This document shows, piece after piece, positions 1-13,511 of a stretch of 64,000 nucleotides of DNA; position 1 is the stretch's first letter; each line of letters begins with the position of its first letter. Source of the stretch: Zygnema circumcarinatum (taxonomy: Eukaryota; Streptophyta; Zygnematophyceae; Zygnematales; Zygnemataceae). The notes under the pieces were generated by a model. It was not told where the DNA came from. It made no database searches and saw nothing but the letters and a program-made list of their open reading frames with translations. The translations under genes were made by a program, and so were the position numbers. The DNA lies in the NCBI GenBank assembly GCA_037447605.1, contig CM074811.1:2281946-2345945 (forward strand). The letters run 5' to 3'.

Positions 1-117
1 GTCGTGGAACGTTTGTTACGGGGCTAGATATGCTGATTTAAATGTTTTTCTAATAAGCACTTTTAGGGGTAGTGGACTCAAAGATTTTTGGGTGGTGAAT
101 TTTGCTGTTTCCTGCAG

Positions 118-2827
118 GCACGTACATATCTAACCGAGTCTCAGACAAAGTGACTCCGTTGACAGACAATGTGTACATGTGCAGATCGGGCTCGGTAAGA
201 TTATTTTGGGATTAGCGAGGCTGTATTGAATTGAGAAATGGCATGTGCCTGCTGCTCCGAACGAAACACTCCGCTTTCCGCCTTTTACAAGCTGAGAGTG
301 CGTATGATAAGTGAAAGATTCTTGTTGCATTTGTGCAGGCTGCTGATGCACAGCTCATCTCTGATTATGTTCGATATTTCTTGGAGCAGCACGTGTAAGT
401 GAATTGCAAAGACAAGTGTTTGTGAAATGCACTTCACTCGGGTGAAATCGTACCTGTGACAGCTTTTGCAGCAGATGAACAGTGCCATCGACTAGAAAGA
501 TCAAGGGAGTCCTTCTGTAGTTTGGACAAAAGAATGTTTCAATTTTGTTAATTGGGTTCGGTTAGGCTCTGTCGGTATCTCATAGCTTGCTCGCGGAGGA
601 TGTGCAGGGTGGAAAAAGGTGCACCTGCAGATGTAAAAACGGCAGCAAATTTGGCCACACAATTGAACTATCATAATAAGGTCTGCAAGTATGGTCCAAT
701 TTCGGATGCCAGTTTGCTGCCTTTCCATTTTGTTGTGCTTTCAGGAAGGAAAGAAATCCGACTCTAGTGCTCGCCTTATGCGGGATTGTGAACTGTTCTG
801 GATAGACTCTGAAAGACTAGCATCCGATTGAACCGATGTGTCTACAGGATGCAAGTGCTGCGCCGATGATTTCGATGTTACTAACTTAAATATATGCGCT
901 TCTGTCTTGGGTAGAGGATGCTGGAAGCTGGGATGATCGTGGCTGGATGGGATAAATATGAAGGCGGTAGTGTTTACGCTCTTCCTATTGGTGGAACTAT
1001 GTTGAAGCTGCCCTTTGCTACTGGTGGTATGTATACTTCAGTCAATATTCTTTTGATGCTGTGTCTTTGGTTTGCTGATGAGTGAAGCCGTGCGCTCAGG
1101 CATCTATTGTCCAACTGAAGGCCAAACATAGCGAGTTATGACGTTTCTTCGTGCAGCTATGGGACGGTTGCCGACGTGATGGCAAGATAAGTAATGTTTT
1201 TATCACCAGTTCTCATTCTAGTTATTGTTCATGGAATAGGATCGGGTTCAACCTACATATATGGCTTCTGTGATCAAGCTTGGAGGGAGAACATGACTCA
1301 AGAAGAAGCCGAGGTGCGTGCATCTTTTTGTGGTGACCAGACATAAAAAAAAATCATATTCGTTCAAGTTTCCATGGTGATTGACGCAAAACAGTAAGGA
1401 CCTATTCATAGTGCTGAGTATGACTTTTAGTTTTCTGGGTTACGAAAAGTGGGCGTAAGTAGAATAAAGATATTGTCTGGATTTGGAGCTCGGTGCCAAA
1501 TGAGTAAACACCTCCTTTCTTTCCCCTTCTTAAACAAAAATGTGAGAACGTGCTGTCACGTGCCAGAGTAATGATTAAAGTTTAGGGGATAGTTACTGTT
1601 GCATAATTGTTTCAGGCTTAACTTACGTTCAAAGAATTTCAATACTAAACCAATACATGAAGCGAATGCATGTTTGGACTCCTAATTCTGGCTCAAGTTC
1701 GATATCTTCAACCCGATTGATTCATAGGTCTCATTCACCCGAGCAAGGACACTGAGACGTGAATTTTTCATCTTTCTGTTGGTCTTTTTCACTGAATGTT
1801 TTATAACTAATTCTGATGGCTACATTCTGGGACCTGGGTGGCATTCAGGCGTTTGTATTGAAAGCATGTTCCTTGGCTATGGCAAGAGATGGAGGAAGTG
1901 GAGGAAATGTTCGTATGGTCATTGTGAGTACTATAGGCTCTACTGGATAGGAGTCAATGTTCGAGCTGTTCAATGTTGTCTTTATTCGAGCTTAAAGTGT
2001 GGAGTGTTGATCTGCACCCTGTTGAACCCTATTTGCAGAAGCATCTTAGCGTCTTGGCTTTCGAATTGTGAGGTATATGGACAGATTGAAACTAAGTGAA
2101 ACCGGCTGCATCATATTGACGATAGCAATGTTTTTCCTGAAAACACAATACAGCTTTGTTCAGTCTGTTAGTATTCGAATTTGTCTAGCGAAGGTGCCAG
2201 AAATGCTGTTGTTCTCGATTCCACTGTCAGGCATTCAACCCTTATATCTGTACCCGCCGTCACATGGCATCCTTCCATCATCTTGTGTGTTTGAAACTTC
2301 GCATCCAAGAGTTGGAGTAGGACTTTTGCTGTATAATTTGCCAGAAATTAGGTCAGAAAAAGGAAGACTTCTGATTTCTCGTCGGAGAAGGTTGGAAATT
2401 GCTCGCTCTGTTTTGCATTGTACTGGAAAGAACAAAATCTTTGCAGTTCTTTCAGCTGCGTGGCTTTTTCCCGACACTGCAAAGGTTGATAGAAATATTG
2501 TTGGAACCCGAACAGCGTTGGAAAGGTCTGTCAGAACTTTTGGGTCATTTTGCGAGTTCAATTATGTCATGTGCCATGTCTTGCTTGAAGGTGTGAATGG
2601 CTCAAATATTTTGCATAATCTCGCTATTGGTACCCCGTCCTGTTTGTATCAAGAGCCTTCCCCTTAGCGTGTGAATAATTGTTGAAAGCCGTGAAACTCC
2701 GTGGCAGGTGAATGAGAAAGGCGCAACCAGGAAGTTTTTCCCTGCTGACAAGCTGCCACTGTTTTATGAGGAGATGGTTCCACAAGCGTCTCTTCTATCG
2801 GGAGAGAACAACAGCATGTCAACATGA
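118..2827 (+). CDS. PBA1: Proteasome subunit beta type-6 (beta-1), 5' partial
   Basis: This is the caspase-like catalytic beta-1 subunit of the 20S proteasome core, which degrades ubiquitylated proteins in cytosol and nucleus. Seven exons are visible: 118-194, 339-394, 608-680, 915-1026, 1240-1313, 1849-1923 and 2708-2827; all junctions keep phase with GT-AG splice sites. The first exon or exons, carrying the propeptide and nucleophile threonine, lie left of the window, and bases 1-117 look like intron. Conserved stretches seen are [10 protein letters not shown] and CRSGSAAD (the Ser-Gly-Ser block near the active site), [18 protein letters not shown] and ARDGGSGG. The stop TGA is at 2825-2827. 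The short, polar C-terminal tail (GENNSMST) is the least conserved part. The only close alternative would be another beta subunit, but the [10 protein letters not shown] block and the plant-like order favour beta-1. Confidence 0.93.
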
Positions 2828-3642
2828 AGCGACCTTCTCCAACAATCTGAATTGTGAGCTCTATGCTGTGGTCTGACCTAAGCAGCAGCCTGAGCTGATG
2901 GGAGACACTTCCATTCGGTGTTCCAGCCCCCCTAAGCGCTCCCTCTCCCACTCTCTCTCTCTTCACCAAAGCAATTGCAGTCGGAGCTGCCACATGCGGG
3001 ACATTGTTGTCTTATGCGCTTCCAGTATTGCTCTACAGAGACATAACGGAGAAACTGAGCAGTTGGGGCTAGAAGTGAGAGTGGGAGTTCAGGCGTTGTG
3101 CTTGCGGCTTTGTAACTTTAATCTGTGGACCCGTCCTGTATAGCAGAATTGGCTGTTCTCCTGTTGGGCTCCTCTTGGCTTCCGCGGGTGCCGGCAGATC
3201 TCATGACTCAGCTTTGCAAGTTTAGATGCACAATGGGGGCATTGCTTCTCGGGTTCTTGTACTCTTTTTCTTTCTCGTTTTTTAATGTGTCATCAAAATT
3301 AGTTGCTTTTCGAGTATTTTCAGACTTAGTCCTGTAACAGCGCTTTGGAGGATTGTGAACTAGAGCACCACAAATGGTTTCTCTTGGTGTCCCAATTTTC
3401 ACCTTCGGCATGTTTGGAATGTGAAGTTTTATTGACATAAAAATGTACTGGAGATTAAATAGAAAAGCTTGGCACAGGCCAGGGGAACACTGCTCCATCC
3501 AAGAAGGGCTTGATGGATTTACCTATCTCTAGGGCTATCATAACTGAACCTAATTAAAAACTGAAAGCCTCTTCTACGGGTTGCATCCACGCCGGCTACT
3601 TTATAAGCCAAGTCACATAATTTACATTTTTTTCGTGCCAAT
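2828..3642. other. Convergent 3' region between PBA1 and the glycosyltransferase
   Basis: I see no gene here. It should hold the 3' UTR of PBA1 on the plus strand and of the glycosyltransferase on the minus strand. An AATAAA on the minus strand (plus-strand TTTATT at 3428-3433), about 210 bp past the glycosyltransferase stop, is a candidate poly(A) signal. Confidence 0.5.
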
Positions 3643-6600
3643 TCACAAATCTACTTCCCCGCACACATTGTCAATGCTGGCTGGTCTGAGCTCGGACTCT
3701 AAACTGCAAAAAGTTCGCCTCCAGAGCTTCACCGCTTTGGTGCGATCATTCGCCATCCAATCAGAAATGTCGCCCCAAGGAGTGGCTCTCAAGTCAAAGG
3801 TCAATATCTTCCACTGCGGAAAAAACTTCATGAGCCCCTCCTTGAACCACATATCCACTCCATACGAACTGGGGATCCGGTGCTCCGAGGACTGTGCAAA
3901 CCAATCGTAATAATAAGCGTTCAAGTATCGGTCCAGGGAGCCATGAGGGTACTTAAGCACTGCCAGCTTCGCCACCAGGTCCTTGAAAACCTCCTTGTTG
4001 GGCTGGATGACCATCACTCGGGAGGAGAACATGTCAGGCGGGAATACACTCGGAATGGCTGCAAAGGACTCGTACCGCAATAGGTCGTTGCAGTTGTCAG
4101 TGAAGAGAGAGAGGGGGTGCACATACACAAGCTTGTCAAAGCCTGCCTGCTGATTCCAGACGTGCAAAACTGAGAACTCGGGAGGGAGTTTCCGCTTGCC
4201 CACAACTATGGGGTCCACAATGCGAACATAATTGAATAAACGAATGAAGGGATCCCATGCCTCGCGGTTCAGTGTCGAAAGCACGAGAAGCATAGTTTTC
4301 CGCCAAGAGTTGAATGAATGGTGCTGCTGATACGAGGTCGCCCACACGGCAGCTGCCTGCGGATGGTCCTCCCAAAGCACTGTTACGAAGGCTTCACTGC
4401 TGCCTGTAGCACGTGGTGGGATGAGCTGCACATGTGGCACGTTTGAGTTGGCTATTGCGCCGAGTGGAACAGGACCCATTGTTGCTTCTGGATAGGTTTC
4501 ATATGCCTTTGCATTCGGAAGCATCTTGACAATGGAGACATTTCCTTCGTCAAGTGGTCTCCATGAGTTGGCTGCCAACGCCTGTGACAACTTCAGCCAT
4601 ATATCACACCAGATGAGTTCACTGCTGTTGGAGGTGAGTCTCCAGGGCTTGTGCCACGGACCTGCAAAGTGTACAACTGCCAGAGGACCATAGGCCTCAT
4701 ATATTTTGTTCATGTCATACCATTCCGGGGGGTGGTAATGAGGAGGAAAAAGGAATACCGCATTATAGCGGGCTGGAAGACGGTGAGCAGGCGGCATCTC
4801 AAACCAGCCGCTGTAGTAGGAATTCAAGAAGCCCTGGTCTCCTTTATTGTACGATGGGAGTAGGTCCAGCTTGGAAAGCATGTCTGCATGGGTAGCCTGC
4901 ACACGTACAGCTAGTGAAGCTAAGAGCCATGCAGCACCGGATGGAAAGAATGGAGCAGGTATATGAGAACGAGATAGGAAACCTCCCCCTTGTGAAATGT
5001 TTGTAAAGTATCGGAGAAACAACGTCACAAGTGGGCCACACAGGAAGTGTGAATTGAAGCAAAGGATTTCCATGCAAAGATGAGTTTCATGGGATGCAAG
5101 TTACAAGGGCACTATCAGGATCAGCACTTGGTAGAAGGGTGTGGCCAACCGAGGCTCCCTCTATAAGCTGAATGCGCATATTGAGAGTGACTCAGATTTT
5201 GCAAGGGAAACATAAAGCTCCATCGCTCTCCAAAACCCCTGAGCTCTGTGAGGAAGTAAGTACCTTGGACGGTTTAAGGACAAGCAGACCGCTGTTAAAC
5301 TTCCCGGACATGTAAACGTCTGGTACTGCTGATGGCTCCGGGTGAGCAAATAAATGATCGAGGTTCGCCAGAATCATTGTATCAACATCAATGTAGACCA
5401 CTTTCGCATAATCCAAGAGTAGCCATGCATTGAGCTTGTTGAAACCCTTCACTCTGTACTTATTCTTTACACTCTTCACCTTCAGAACCTTGTCGAAGTG
5501 CGCCAGTAGAATGGGGTCCTTCAGATTCAAATTACTCGTGTCATCAATCATGAGGACGAAGTCATGCACAGTGCCCGTATTTCTTAGGGACTGCGACAAA
5601 ACCAACGCAGCCGGAATGTAATCCGCTGAGCCGATGAGAGTTGTGTATGCGAACCGGCTTTCCGTGACCACGATGTTTTGCCCCACTGCTCGACGTGCCA
5701 GCAGTTTTGAACCAGCTCTCTTGTCACAATGAACAATGACTCCAAATTTATCGCAGAAAACCTGCTCAGAGACGTCGGTTGTCGCTTTGCTGCGACTGTA
5801 CCGCAGCTCCATGCCTCCCCACAGCTTAACAAAAGAAGCAATGCAAGCACCTCGATCTTTTCGATGTCCTGCTCGAGCACTCAGACCAATGGCGCTTAGC
5901 TCGTCGTCCGAATTACGAGTATCGCCCCAGTCTCTGGGCGACCCCTCCACCAACTGAGGCCCAACTCCCGTCTCTGACGACACAAGAAAGTTCATTGCTA
6001 TGTCTTCACAATTCATCCCCTTGTCAACAAATTCCTTCACTCCAGGCGGCGCACGGCAAGTGTAGTGAAAGAGATAATTGGTATGCAAAAGCATGAGCTT
6101 GGTCAGCATGATGGAGTACCGCTCAGGCAGCTTTGTGTACATCCATGACTTTGTATCAAGATTGTAAATATGAGCCCTCGGGAAAAACCCAACGATCCGG
6201 TGCTGATTCTCTTGCCAAACCTTGAGTGCAAAATACAATGATTTCTCGTCCGCTGTAATGTCGTCGTCGCATATTGCAACAACTTTTGTGCGGATAAAGC
6301 TTCTTGGAAGGAAGCGGTCATTCAAACTATTGGTTTTCTGTCTCACTACTTGGACGGGAGCTCCTGCACTCGCCCACTGTTCTCCATTACCTACAAGCTC
6401 CTCAGGAGTACTGACATTTCCCCATAACACGTAGATGGCATCTACAACCAAACTCTGAGAATATGTAAACATGTTACGCTTCAGAAGCGCGATCCTCGCT
6501 TCTGAATAGCCATTAACTAAAATAGTAATGCGATCTTCCAGGAGCATATCTGTAGCAGGATACATCCTGCGGTCGCAGATGCTTGCATCTCCCAAGTGCT

Positions 6601-6805
6601 CCGCTGCATATGTGTCTGCTACTTCTGCCAGTGTAGCAGCCGGCGCAGAGACCAAAAGGCCTCTTAGTAAAAAAAGGAACAGTAATCCGAGAGCCACAAA
6701 ACCACATTGCAGAGGATATCGCAAAACCCTAACTCCCGCGGTGTGCAGAGCGTGGGATGACCTGCTGGACATGAGACCCATGGCTGAATGGGAGAGAATG
6801 ATCAA
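3643..6805 (-). CDS. Three-domain glycosyltransferase: GT64 - GT8 - degenerate GT8
   Basis: Two exons, 5264-6805 and 3643-4896 (intron 4897-5263, GT-AG, phase 0), encode about 931 residues. A single membrane segment at about residues 34-53 makes it a likely type II Golgi protein. Residues about 92-365 are a GT64 (exostosin-C-terminal-like) domain of plant type, with the DDD metal motif at 180-182, NCEDIAMNF at 265-273 and GHRKDRG at 313-319. Residues about 383-600 are a GT8 domain with DVD at 473-475, NSG at 504-506, GDQG at 533-536 and an HFAGP..KPW ending at 590-599. Residues about 683-905 repeat the GT8 fold pattern, but DVD is replaced by HPL (774-776), NSG by SSR (805-807) and GDQG by GSLD (833-836), so this copy is probably inactive. 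Known GT8 and GT64 plant enzymes act in glycosyl inositol phosphorylceramide synthesis; applying that here is inference. An in-frame ATG at 6781 is an alternative start. Confidence 0.85.
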
Positions 6806-8915
6806 TAGCTATGGCGATATAAATGCAGACATGTTTTCTCTTTTGGCGAGACTGAAACGAATAGAGGGAGGCTGCGCCCTCCTGCCAGAGGGCGCGCATC
6901 TCATGGGGCGGACCCTCGCCCAGAGGCCGCCATGGCTGTGCCTGCCTCCGACTTCGAATGGCCTCCTATGACGACAGGAATGGGAGTCGGCGGGGGAACA
7001 CTGTACGGACAGACGATACATGAAGCCGCTGTTCCGTTGCCTGTTGTTGTTGAACGGAACTGGCAAAGGACGGGCTTCGATTCCCTCTCTCTCTCTCTCT
7101 CTCTCGCCTCTCTCTCTCGCTCCTCTTATTTATTTCGAGCCACAAACACTTGCACTTAACATATGGTTAGCATGGCTTCCAGACGAGCTGCAACTTCGAC
7201 TTTACAAGGGTAGTGCTCTCATTGTAGAGTACTTCTGGAGTCTCAACATTGAGCTTCTAATAGACAATTTTCAACATTCTTTACTATTTGACTTTCGACT
7301 CGGAAATCAAATGCAAGTGTAGCTACTGTTTGAATATTAAACGGTCACGTTGCCAATGCTCTAACCATGTTTTAAGCTGAGAGTGTGGAAGTACTGCGTC
7401 AGACTCTTGACAAATTCAAGAGAGCTATTCCAGTCCACTCAAAACCAGGGAGGCAGTAGCGGTGCTATAAAATTGGACATGGTGCCATGCCCATGCATGG
7501 TCCACAACTCCAAGGCGCCCTATGTACCAGCCCTCGTCACATCATGTAAATAGGAGTGCGGTTGTTCCTAAAGAGGCGGAACCCCCCACTGCCCACCAAG
7601 TGAGTGCTCCAATATTAAGCATTGAACTCTTGCGAATTCTGCGGATAAGCCTCTAGCTCAAGCAAGCGACGAACCCCTGCAACGAGGCACATTGCCACTG
7701 TTGGCCACAACTCAAGGACCTGCCCCAGCAAAGGGGGTCTGAAGGGGGTGCATTGCAGAAACTGACAGTTTTCACTAGCGACTGCTGGAAGCTCAGCTTG
7801 GCATTGGCCTTTGAGATTGAGACAAGGGAGCAAAGGGCTTCTCCATGATCTGTTCAAGGAGCCATTGTTATCGTCACATGTTTCATGTAATCTAGATTCC
7901 AATAACTAGAGGAAACAAAAGCAAGCTAAGAAATATCCGTCTTCACTCTCGTAGTTGACCTTTCACGAGCTGTAAGCTTGTATTAATGGTCCTATTGGGG
8001 GGGTTCCAGAGTTAGAAATGTTTGACACTTTTGGAATGCGAATCAGTACACGCTTCCAACAATGAAATAAGTAATACAACGAAATAAGGAGCACTCGATG
8101 GAAACATGGAAATAAATTCCATGTTCAGCTTTTCAAGCCTGAAACCCCCTACTTCAGTAGTGCATGCAAGAACTGACTGTGGTTGAGGCTTTGTTTCTAA
8201 CCCATCCATGCAAATACCAGGTTTGCAACACTGTCAGATCAAACGATTCAATCGCAGCACCCCGCCTACTTCAAGAATTCATACTTAGGAAAAAGACAGG
8301 GCCAAAGGTTGTGGCCGTACATCGCTCCCCCCCCACCCCCCCCAACCCGTAGCCGCTAAGCTGTGCATTTTTAAGGCATTTGAGGTTCTAGGTCATCTAA
8401 TCGCCGCATATTGAGCAGAGGGTCTCCACAACCCGACCAATGACAAATTCTGTATTCTGTAAAACTGAAAGTTGCTGTCAAACAAATCACAATACAAATG
8501 TGTCTATATCGTCCACCTGTGCAAAACCAAAAAACAGACGCATCCGCCCCTAAACACCCGCCTCCCCTGCTGCTCAGAACAAACTGCCATGTCAGCGCTG
8601 CAAACATTGGACGCACAGGCCGGAGAGGGAGAAAGTGAAGCAGGCTGCAATGGCTGCCGCCGCTTGGCTTCACTTCGCTGCAATCCCCTGTGCTCTGCAG
8701 GCCTGCCTGGCAGAGAGAAGAGAGAGCGAGTGATTGAATGCGAGAGAGAGAGAGAAAATATAAGGAATGGATAGAGAGAGGTGAATAGGTGGCCCTTCAG
8801 ACAGGGCCCCCGTAGCAGCTGTTCAGCCCAGAAAGGCAGCTCAGAAAGGCGCTGTTGCAGCTTGGACTGCTGCCAGAAACGAGACGGATGTTGGGCTTCA
8901 AACAATGCCGGGCTC
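6806..8915. promoter_or_regulatory. Upstream region of the glycosyltransferase and 3' flank of LARP1
   Basis: No coding region is supported in these 2.1 kb. The part next to 6806 should be promoter and 5' UTR of the glycosyltransferase and carries a CT/GA microsatellite; the part next to 8915 should be the LARP1 3' UTR. An interrupted C-run lies at about 8330-8346. Small open frames here show no protein-like pattern. Confidence 0.4.
7085..7119. repeat. (CT)n / (GA)n microsatellite in a probable 5' leader
   Basis: An almost pure CT run on the plus strand, therefore GA in the sense direction of the minus-strand glycosyltransferase, about 280 bp upstream of its start codon. CT/GA tracts in 5' leaders are common in plant promoters. 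No other function can be read from it. Confidence 0.8.
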
Positions 8916-11900
8916 TTAGGAAACAGCGATGGAGGGAGAGGGAGCGGAGGGCGAGGGCCCAAGCGGCGGACAAGAATTGGGTTGGCTGGTTGGATTGGAG
9001 GGCGGCTGACTGCTGCCTGGACGGGGAATTGGGACCGCCATGGCTGCGCTTGAAGGCTTCAGACCTTTATTCATTGCTGCGATTGGAAACCCAGATGGGT
9101 CTTTTGGGCTGCTACTGAAGCTTCTGCGAGCAGTCGACTCTTTTCCACGGTGGTCCTTTAGCCGCCGGAAGTCGTCAAGGGAGCGGAACTCAGTGGAGAG
9201 GAGGCGAGCCAGTTCGGGATTCTGCGGTAAAGGCACTGCGTCCTTGTCCTTGCGATAAAAATGGTACGCCCTACAGCACACAGAGGAGGGAAATGGGCAG
9301 AGTCAGTGTTTGCATGAGGAGGAGTAGGGGTAGGGGTTCAAATAGGGGTTTAATTTCACAAATTGAAAAAATTCTCTTCGAATTGAGTGCATGCGAGACC
9401 CATTGACATAGACGACCTGAAAGCTTCATGAGGGCTGATAGAATGGTTCAGACAGGCTGAGGAGATGCCCTATTGCAGAGTCGCTTACAAACACTGCAGA
9501 GTCTCTTACCAGTATTTCTCCAAGCCATAGAGGTTGCCATCTTTATAACTCTCTAGCGTCAGCTTCTCAAAATCATCATACATCTTCTGGTCGAACTTTG
9601 CTTCAAGGCCGTAGCTGCGCACCCCAAATACGAGCCCACAAAACCCTAAACTTCAATTCAGTCATAGAGAAGCGATGCGTAGGGGAAAAAAAGCAGGGCC
9701 CACTGTCTGTTTAGCACATGAAATGAACAATAAGTCTGGATAGGAGGGCATCCAGTTGTCCTTGGCTTCACTTTGTTGAATACTGCTTTGGAGGGTCTAC
9801 GCAAACAAAGGAGGCCACCGGTTACTTGTCCGAACTTCCGTGCATTAGGTTTATCGGGATTCAAAAGGCTACCAAGCGCACCTATAAAAGCGGAAGAGGC
9901 ATTCGAGCCCGTAGTAGTATTTGGCTGCTGCATCTTCAAGTGCAAGCTTCTTGAAGTCTTCATACATTGCCTGGTTAAAATTTGTCCGAAGGAAGTAGCA
10001 CCAAAAGCGGAAAAGAGTATTCATTTCCTGCTTTCCCCCCATCCACCAATCGAGGTCAGACAAACCTCAATCAGAATGTTGGCTGCAGAGAAAATCCAAC
10101 CACACAAGTCCGATGGTGAAAAACAACGGTTCATTCAAAAAGCCCACAAGTGCAGGAAGTGGACTTTTTGAATGAACCATTTTCAAAGGAAGTGGCCAGC
10201 CTCTAATTGCAATACGTAATATCAAATTCCAAACAACGGAAATCAGAATCCCATTCAGGTAATGTTGCAGATCTCACCTCACTCGAACCAACGCCGAGCT
10301 TCTTGCGCTCCTTTATGCACCTCTTGTAAAAGTGACGATACCTGCACAGCCAAAGACGTACATATTGCTTCACGCACCTCAGATTTTTGTTCCTCTCAAG
10401 GCACATACAACGGATCTCAGCATAAATAGGGGGAGTCAGACAAAAAGCGTTTCCAACTACGGGAAACAAAAGTTATTGAAACAAGTACATTCATGAAAAA
10501 AAGTTCCACTTATGAAACAGCACGGATTTTATCCATTTCCGTATGATGGAATGGTCATTTCCTGTACGTTTCTTTTATACCTGCGCGTCCCTAGTACAGT
10601 TAAATGAATGGCGTTTACAGACTCAAACTTGATGGAAAAAAATCCTCAAAGTAAAATGGACAAGCAAACCGGAAAGTTCACGAAAAGCGAAAGATCACCA
10701 CAAGACAAACCAGTGGAGCCGCGGCTTTGGTTAAAAGAAGCTTCGAACTACTCTTACCCTCAATATCTACACAGACTATGTGTCAGTTTTCCCCTTCCCA
10801 GTGACTTCACGGCAATCGCCAAACAGCGAATAGTTTGCAACTACAAACAAGGACAATCTTCCTCCCAAGTACTAAGAGCTGGTTGCTTACTTCTGCTGCC
10901 GGAAGCCATTGTCCTCGAGCAGTGCATGGCTGGGGTGCTGCTGCTGACTTCCTTGTCCACTCACTACTCCGTGAGCTCCATGAGAGTGAGTGTGGGTGCC
11001 CGGCTTTGGTATAGAACCCACAGGAGGGCTGCTGCCAGTAACAAAACCCATAACCGGGGAAGTCCCACTAGGAGATGCAGCTCCCAAACGTCCCGAAGGA
11101 CCTCCCCACGAGGATGACAAGGAGGTTGCAGCAGATCCACTGCACATTGGGAAAGGAACAAGAATGACATCAACTCTTGCTTTTCATGGTTGAAACTGCA
11201 CAGTGTTTGATAAAGAATAGGAAGGCAAAGGCCCTGCTGGGTTCTCAGACTGTTGTTCATCTGTCACTAATTAAGCTTCCCGGATTTTGAGACAGTCAGA
11301 GGTCATTACACAGACAACCATCACTCAGTCTAAGTTCTTTGGCATCAGAAATGAAGGATATATCAAAAACAGCGTTTCCATAGCTACCTTGTACTGCCAA
11401 CAAAACTCAAAAAAGAATAGGATTTCGATTTCAGCACTATTTAAAATAGCGAGATACACCGGAGACATGTACATCACTCTACAAATACCCACCTTAAAGA
11501 CTCCGGCGGGGTGGCTCCAAAAAAGAATCCAACTGAGTGCACTGGAGGACTCTTCGACGAACGATAGCTCCCATCACCGATGTCCCTTACACTAGTAGGG
11601 AAGAGTCGCTGCTGACTTTTGCTCCCTCTGCCTCCTCTTAACATGCGCAAGCCTCGAGACTGCCGCAAAGGCCCCTGCCCTTCACTCCCACTGCCCGCAC
11701 TGCCTGCGCTACTTCCAAAACTACCCACATGGTGTCTCCCAATGGACCCCCCCCCCTCCCCATCTGTGCTTGATCCGGGATCAAGGGGAGGTCGTCTATC
11801 CTGACGAACTCCGCCAGTTATGCGTCTGCCTCGGCGAAGGTCCTGCAGAACGTTTCAATTGTCGCGAAAGGTTGAGCAGAGCACAAGTTTTATGACTATG

Positions 11901-13454
11901 CCGTAAGGAAGTGGTTTCACCTATTTGGACAGCATACGATTTTTGCGGGACAGCGACAAGGCAGGTTCCATATGAAACGGGAAAGGTCTGTCATGAGCGG
12001 ACCACAATGGAAACTTGAATGTAGGATTTAAGCTTGAAAGTGGATACATAACCGCCTTAGTTTCAGGTAAGTTACCTGCTCATAAAAGTAGAGACTATCA
12101 TTAATCACACTGGCAAGGTCATCTCCAAGCAAACGACGATTCCCTTCTCGCGTATCCCCACTCCTATGAGCACCGCGCATGTGCCGTCGGCTCTGCGCGC
12201 TCCAACAGCAAGCCATTCAACATTATTTTCAAAGGCATTACCGATAATTCTAAGCTAGTGGACATGTGAGACGTGCAGCAAAATGCATATGTTCTTAGGT
12301 ACTCTATATCGAAACTGCTAGCCCTCTAATCTACCTTTCACCTTCATTATGCAACTGTCTTTTCACAGCATTTTTCATCACTTTTGGCCCAACCCATCTC
12401 TCGCAACTGCGTCATGTTCCGAACGTCCCTTATTGCAGCAACACGCTGGGCATGAATGCTATGCTGCTCATTGTTATAGCGTGCCAGTGCAGGCCTGTCA
12501 GCACATCACATGCTGCTACAAGCACAGCACATCTCGCTATCAGCACATCACATCTTGCTACAAGCAGCAGACAGCCATCGAAGTTGGTGGACAAGGCAAC
12601 AATCAGGTGACCCTGTTTCCGCTAGTGTCACGTCACTCTGCTGGCCAGTCGTGAACCAGTGACAGCAGCCACTACCCATAACCCGCCTATTCCTGTTTGG
12701 CCTCTTCCAGCTATCCATTAACTACTCAAATGTGAGGAGTCCTGTAACAAAATCACTCACAAGTGAGCAACTAAAAGCCCATAAACCTAAACCAGGAGTG
12801 CGACTACTATTTGTTGCCTAGCCGTTGTCTATGGCCATAATCACTGGCCTCACTAACCTAAGTGGCTGAGTTCATCTCCACTGTCAGAGTCCATTTCATC
12901 TATAGCTACCATCACCTTCATGAAGATAGACAACCGAGCTAGACAGATGACCTCTAACGGTGGATTCCCTTCAGGACATCAACGCGGCAATGGCCATTTT
13001 TAAAAGCCAATCATCCCCACTGTTGTACTTTCCTCCAATTTTGCGGCTAATTATTTTTTGACAGAAAATGACAAGTTCGAACCATAAAAGTAAGAACTTT
13101 TGTAAACACGCCACAAACGAACACACAGCTGCTAAACAGAACGATGCTGCTATAATCAGCACCTGTGTGACGATGTACAGCCGCCTTGTCTTCGCGTCTC
13201 CAAAGTCAGAATCGTCATCTGTAGTTTCCTCCCTCCTGTTTGTACAACGATACTCACTGGTCAATCTTCAGCTGATTGTTGCTTTTCCGGTCAACTACCA
13301 CAATTTTCTTTCAAGTAGCATGGCAGACATATCTGATCAAGCCCGTGGCATGTGCTCATCACCTCGCTTAAGCTGGTTAGTTGCAAATAGGGAAAATTTA
13401 GCCCTTGCAGGAACCAAGCCCTTGACGAAGTTCCATTTTTGCGCATATACAGAC

Positions 13455-13511
<57 letters not shown>

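Noticed and set aside
1779-2667. Open frames between PBA1 exons 6 and 7
   Set aside because: They fall in the 784-bp intron, and the conserved beta-1 sequence resumes only at 2708.
8504-8962. A 152-codon minus-strand frame at the LARP1 3' end
   Set aside because: It overlaps the last LARP1 exon out of frame and includes a microsatellite; no family features.
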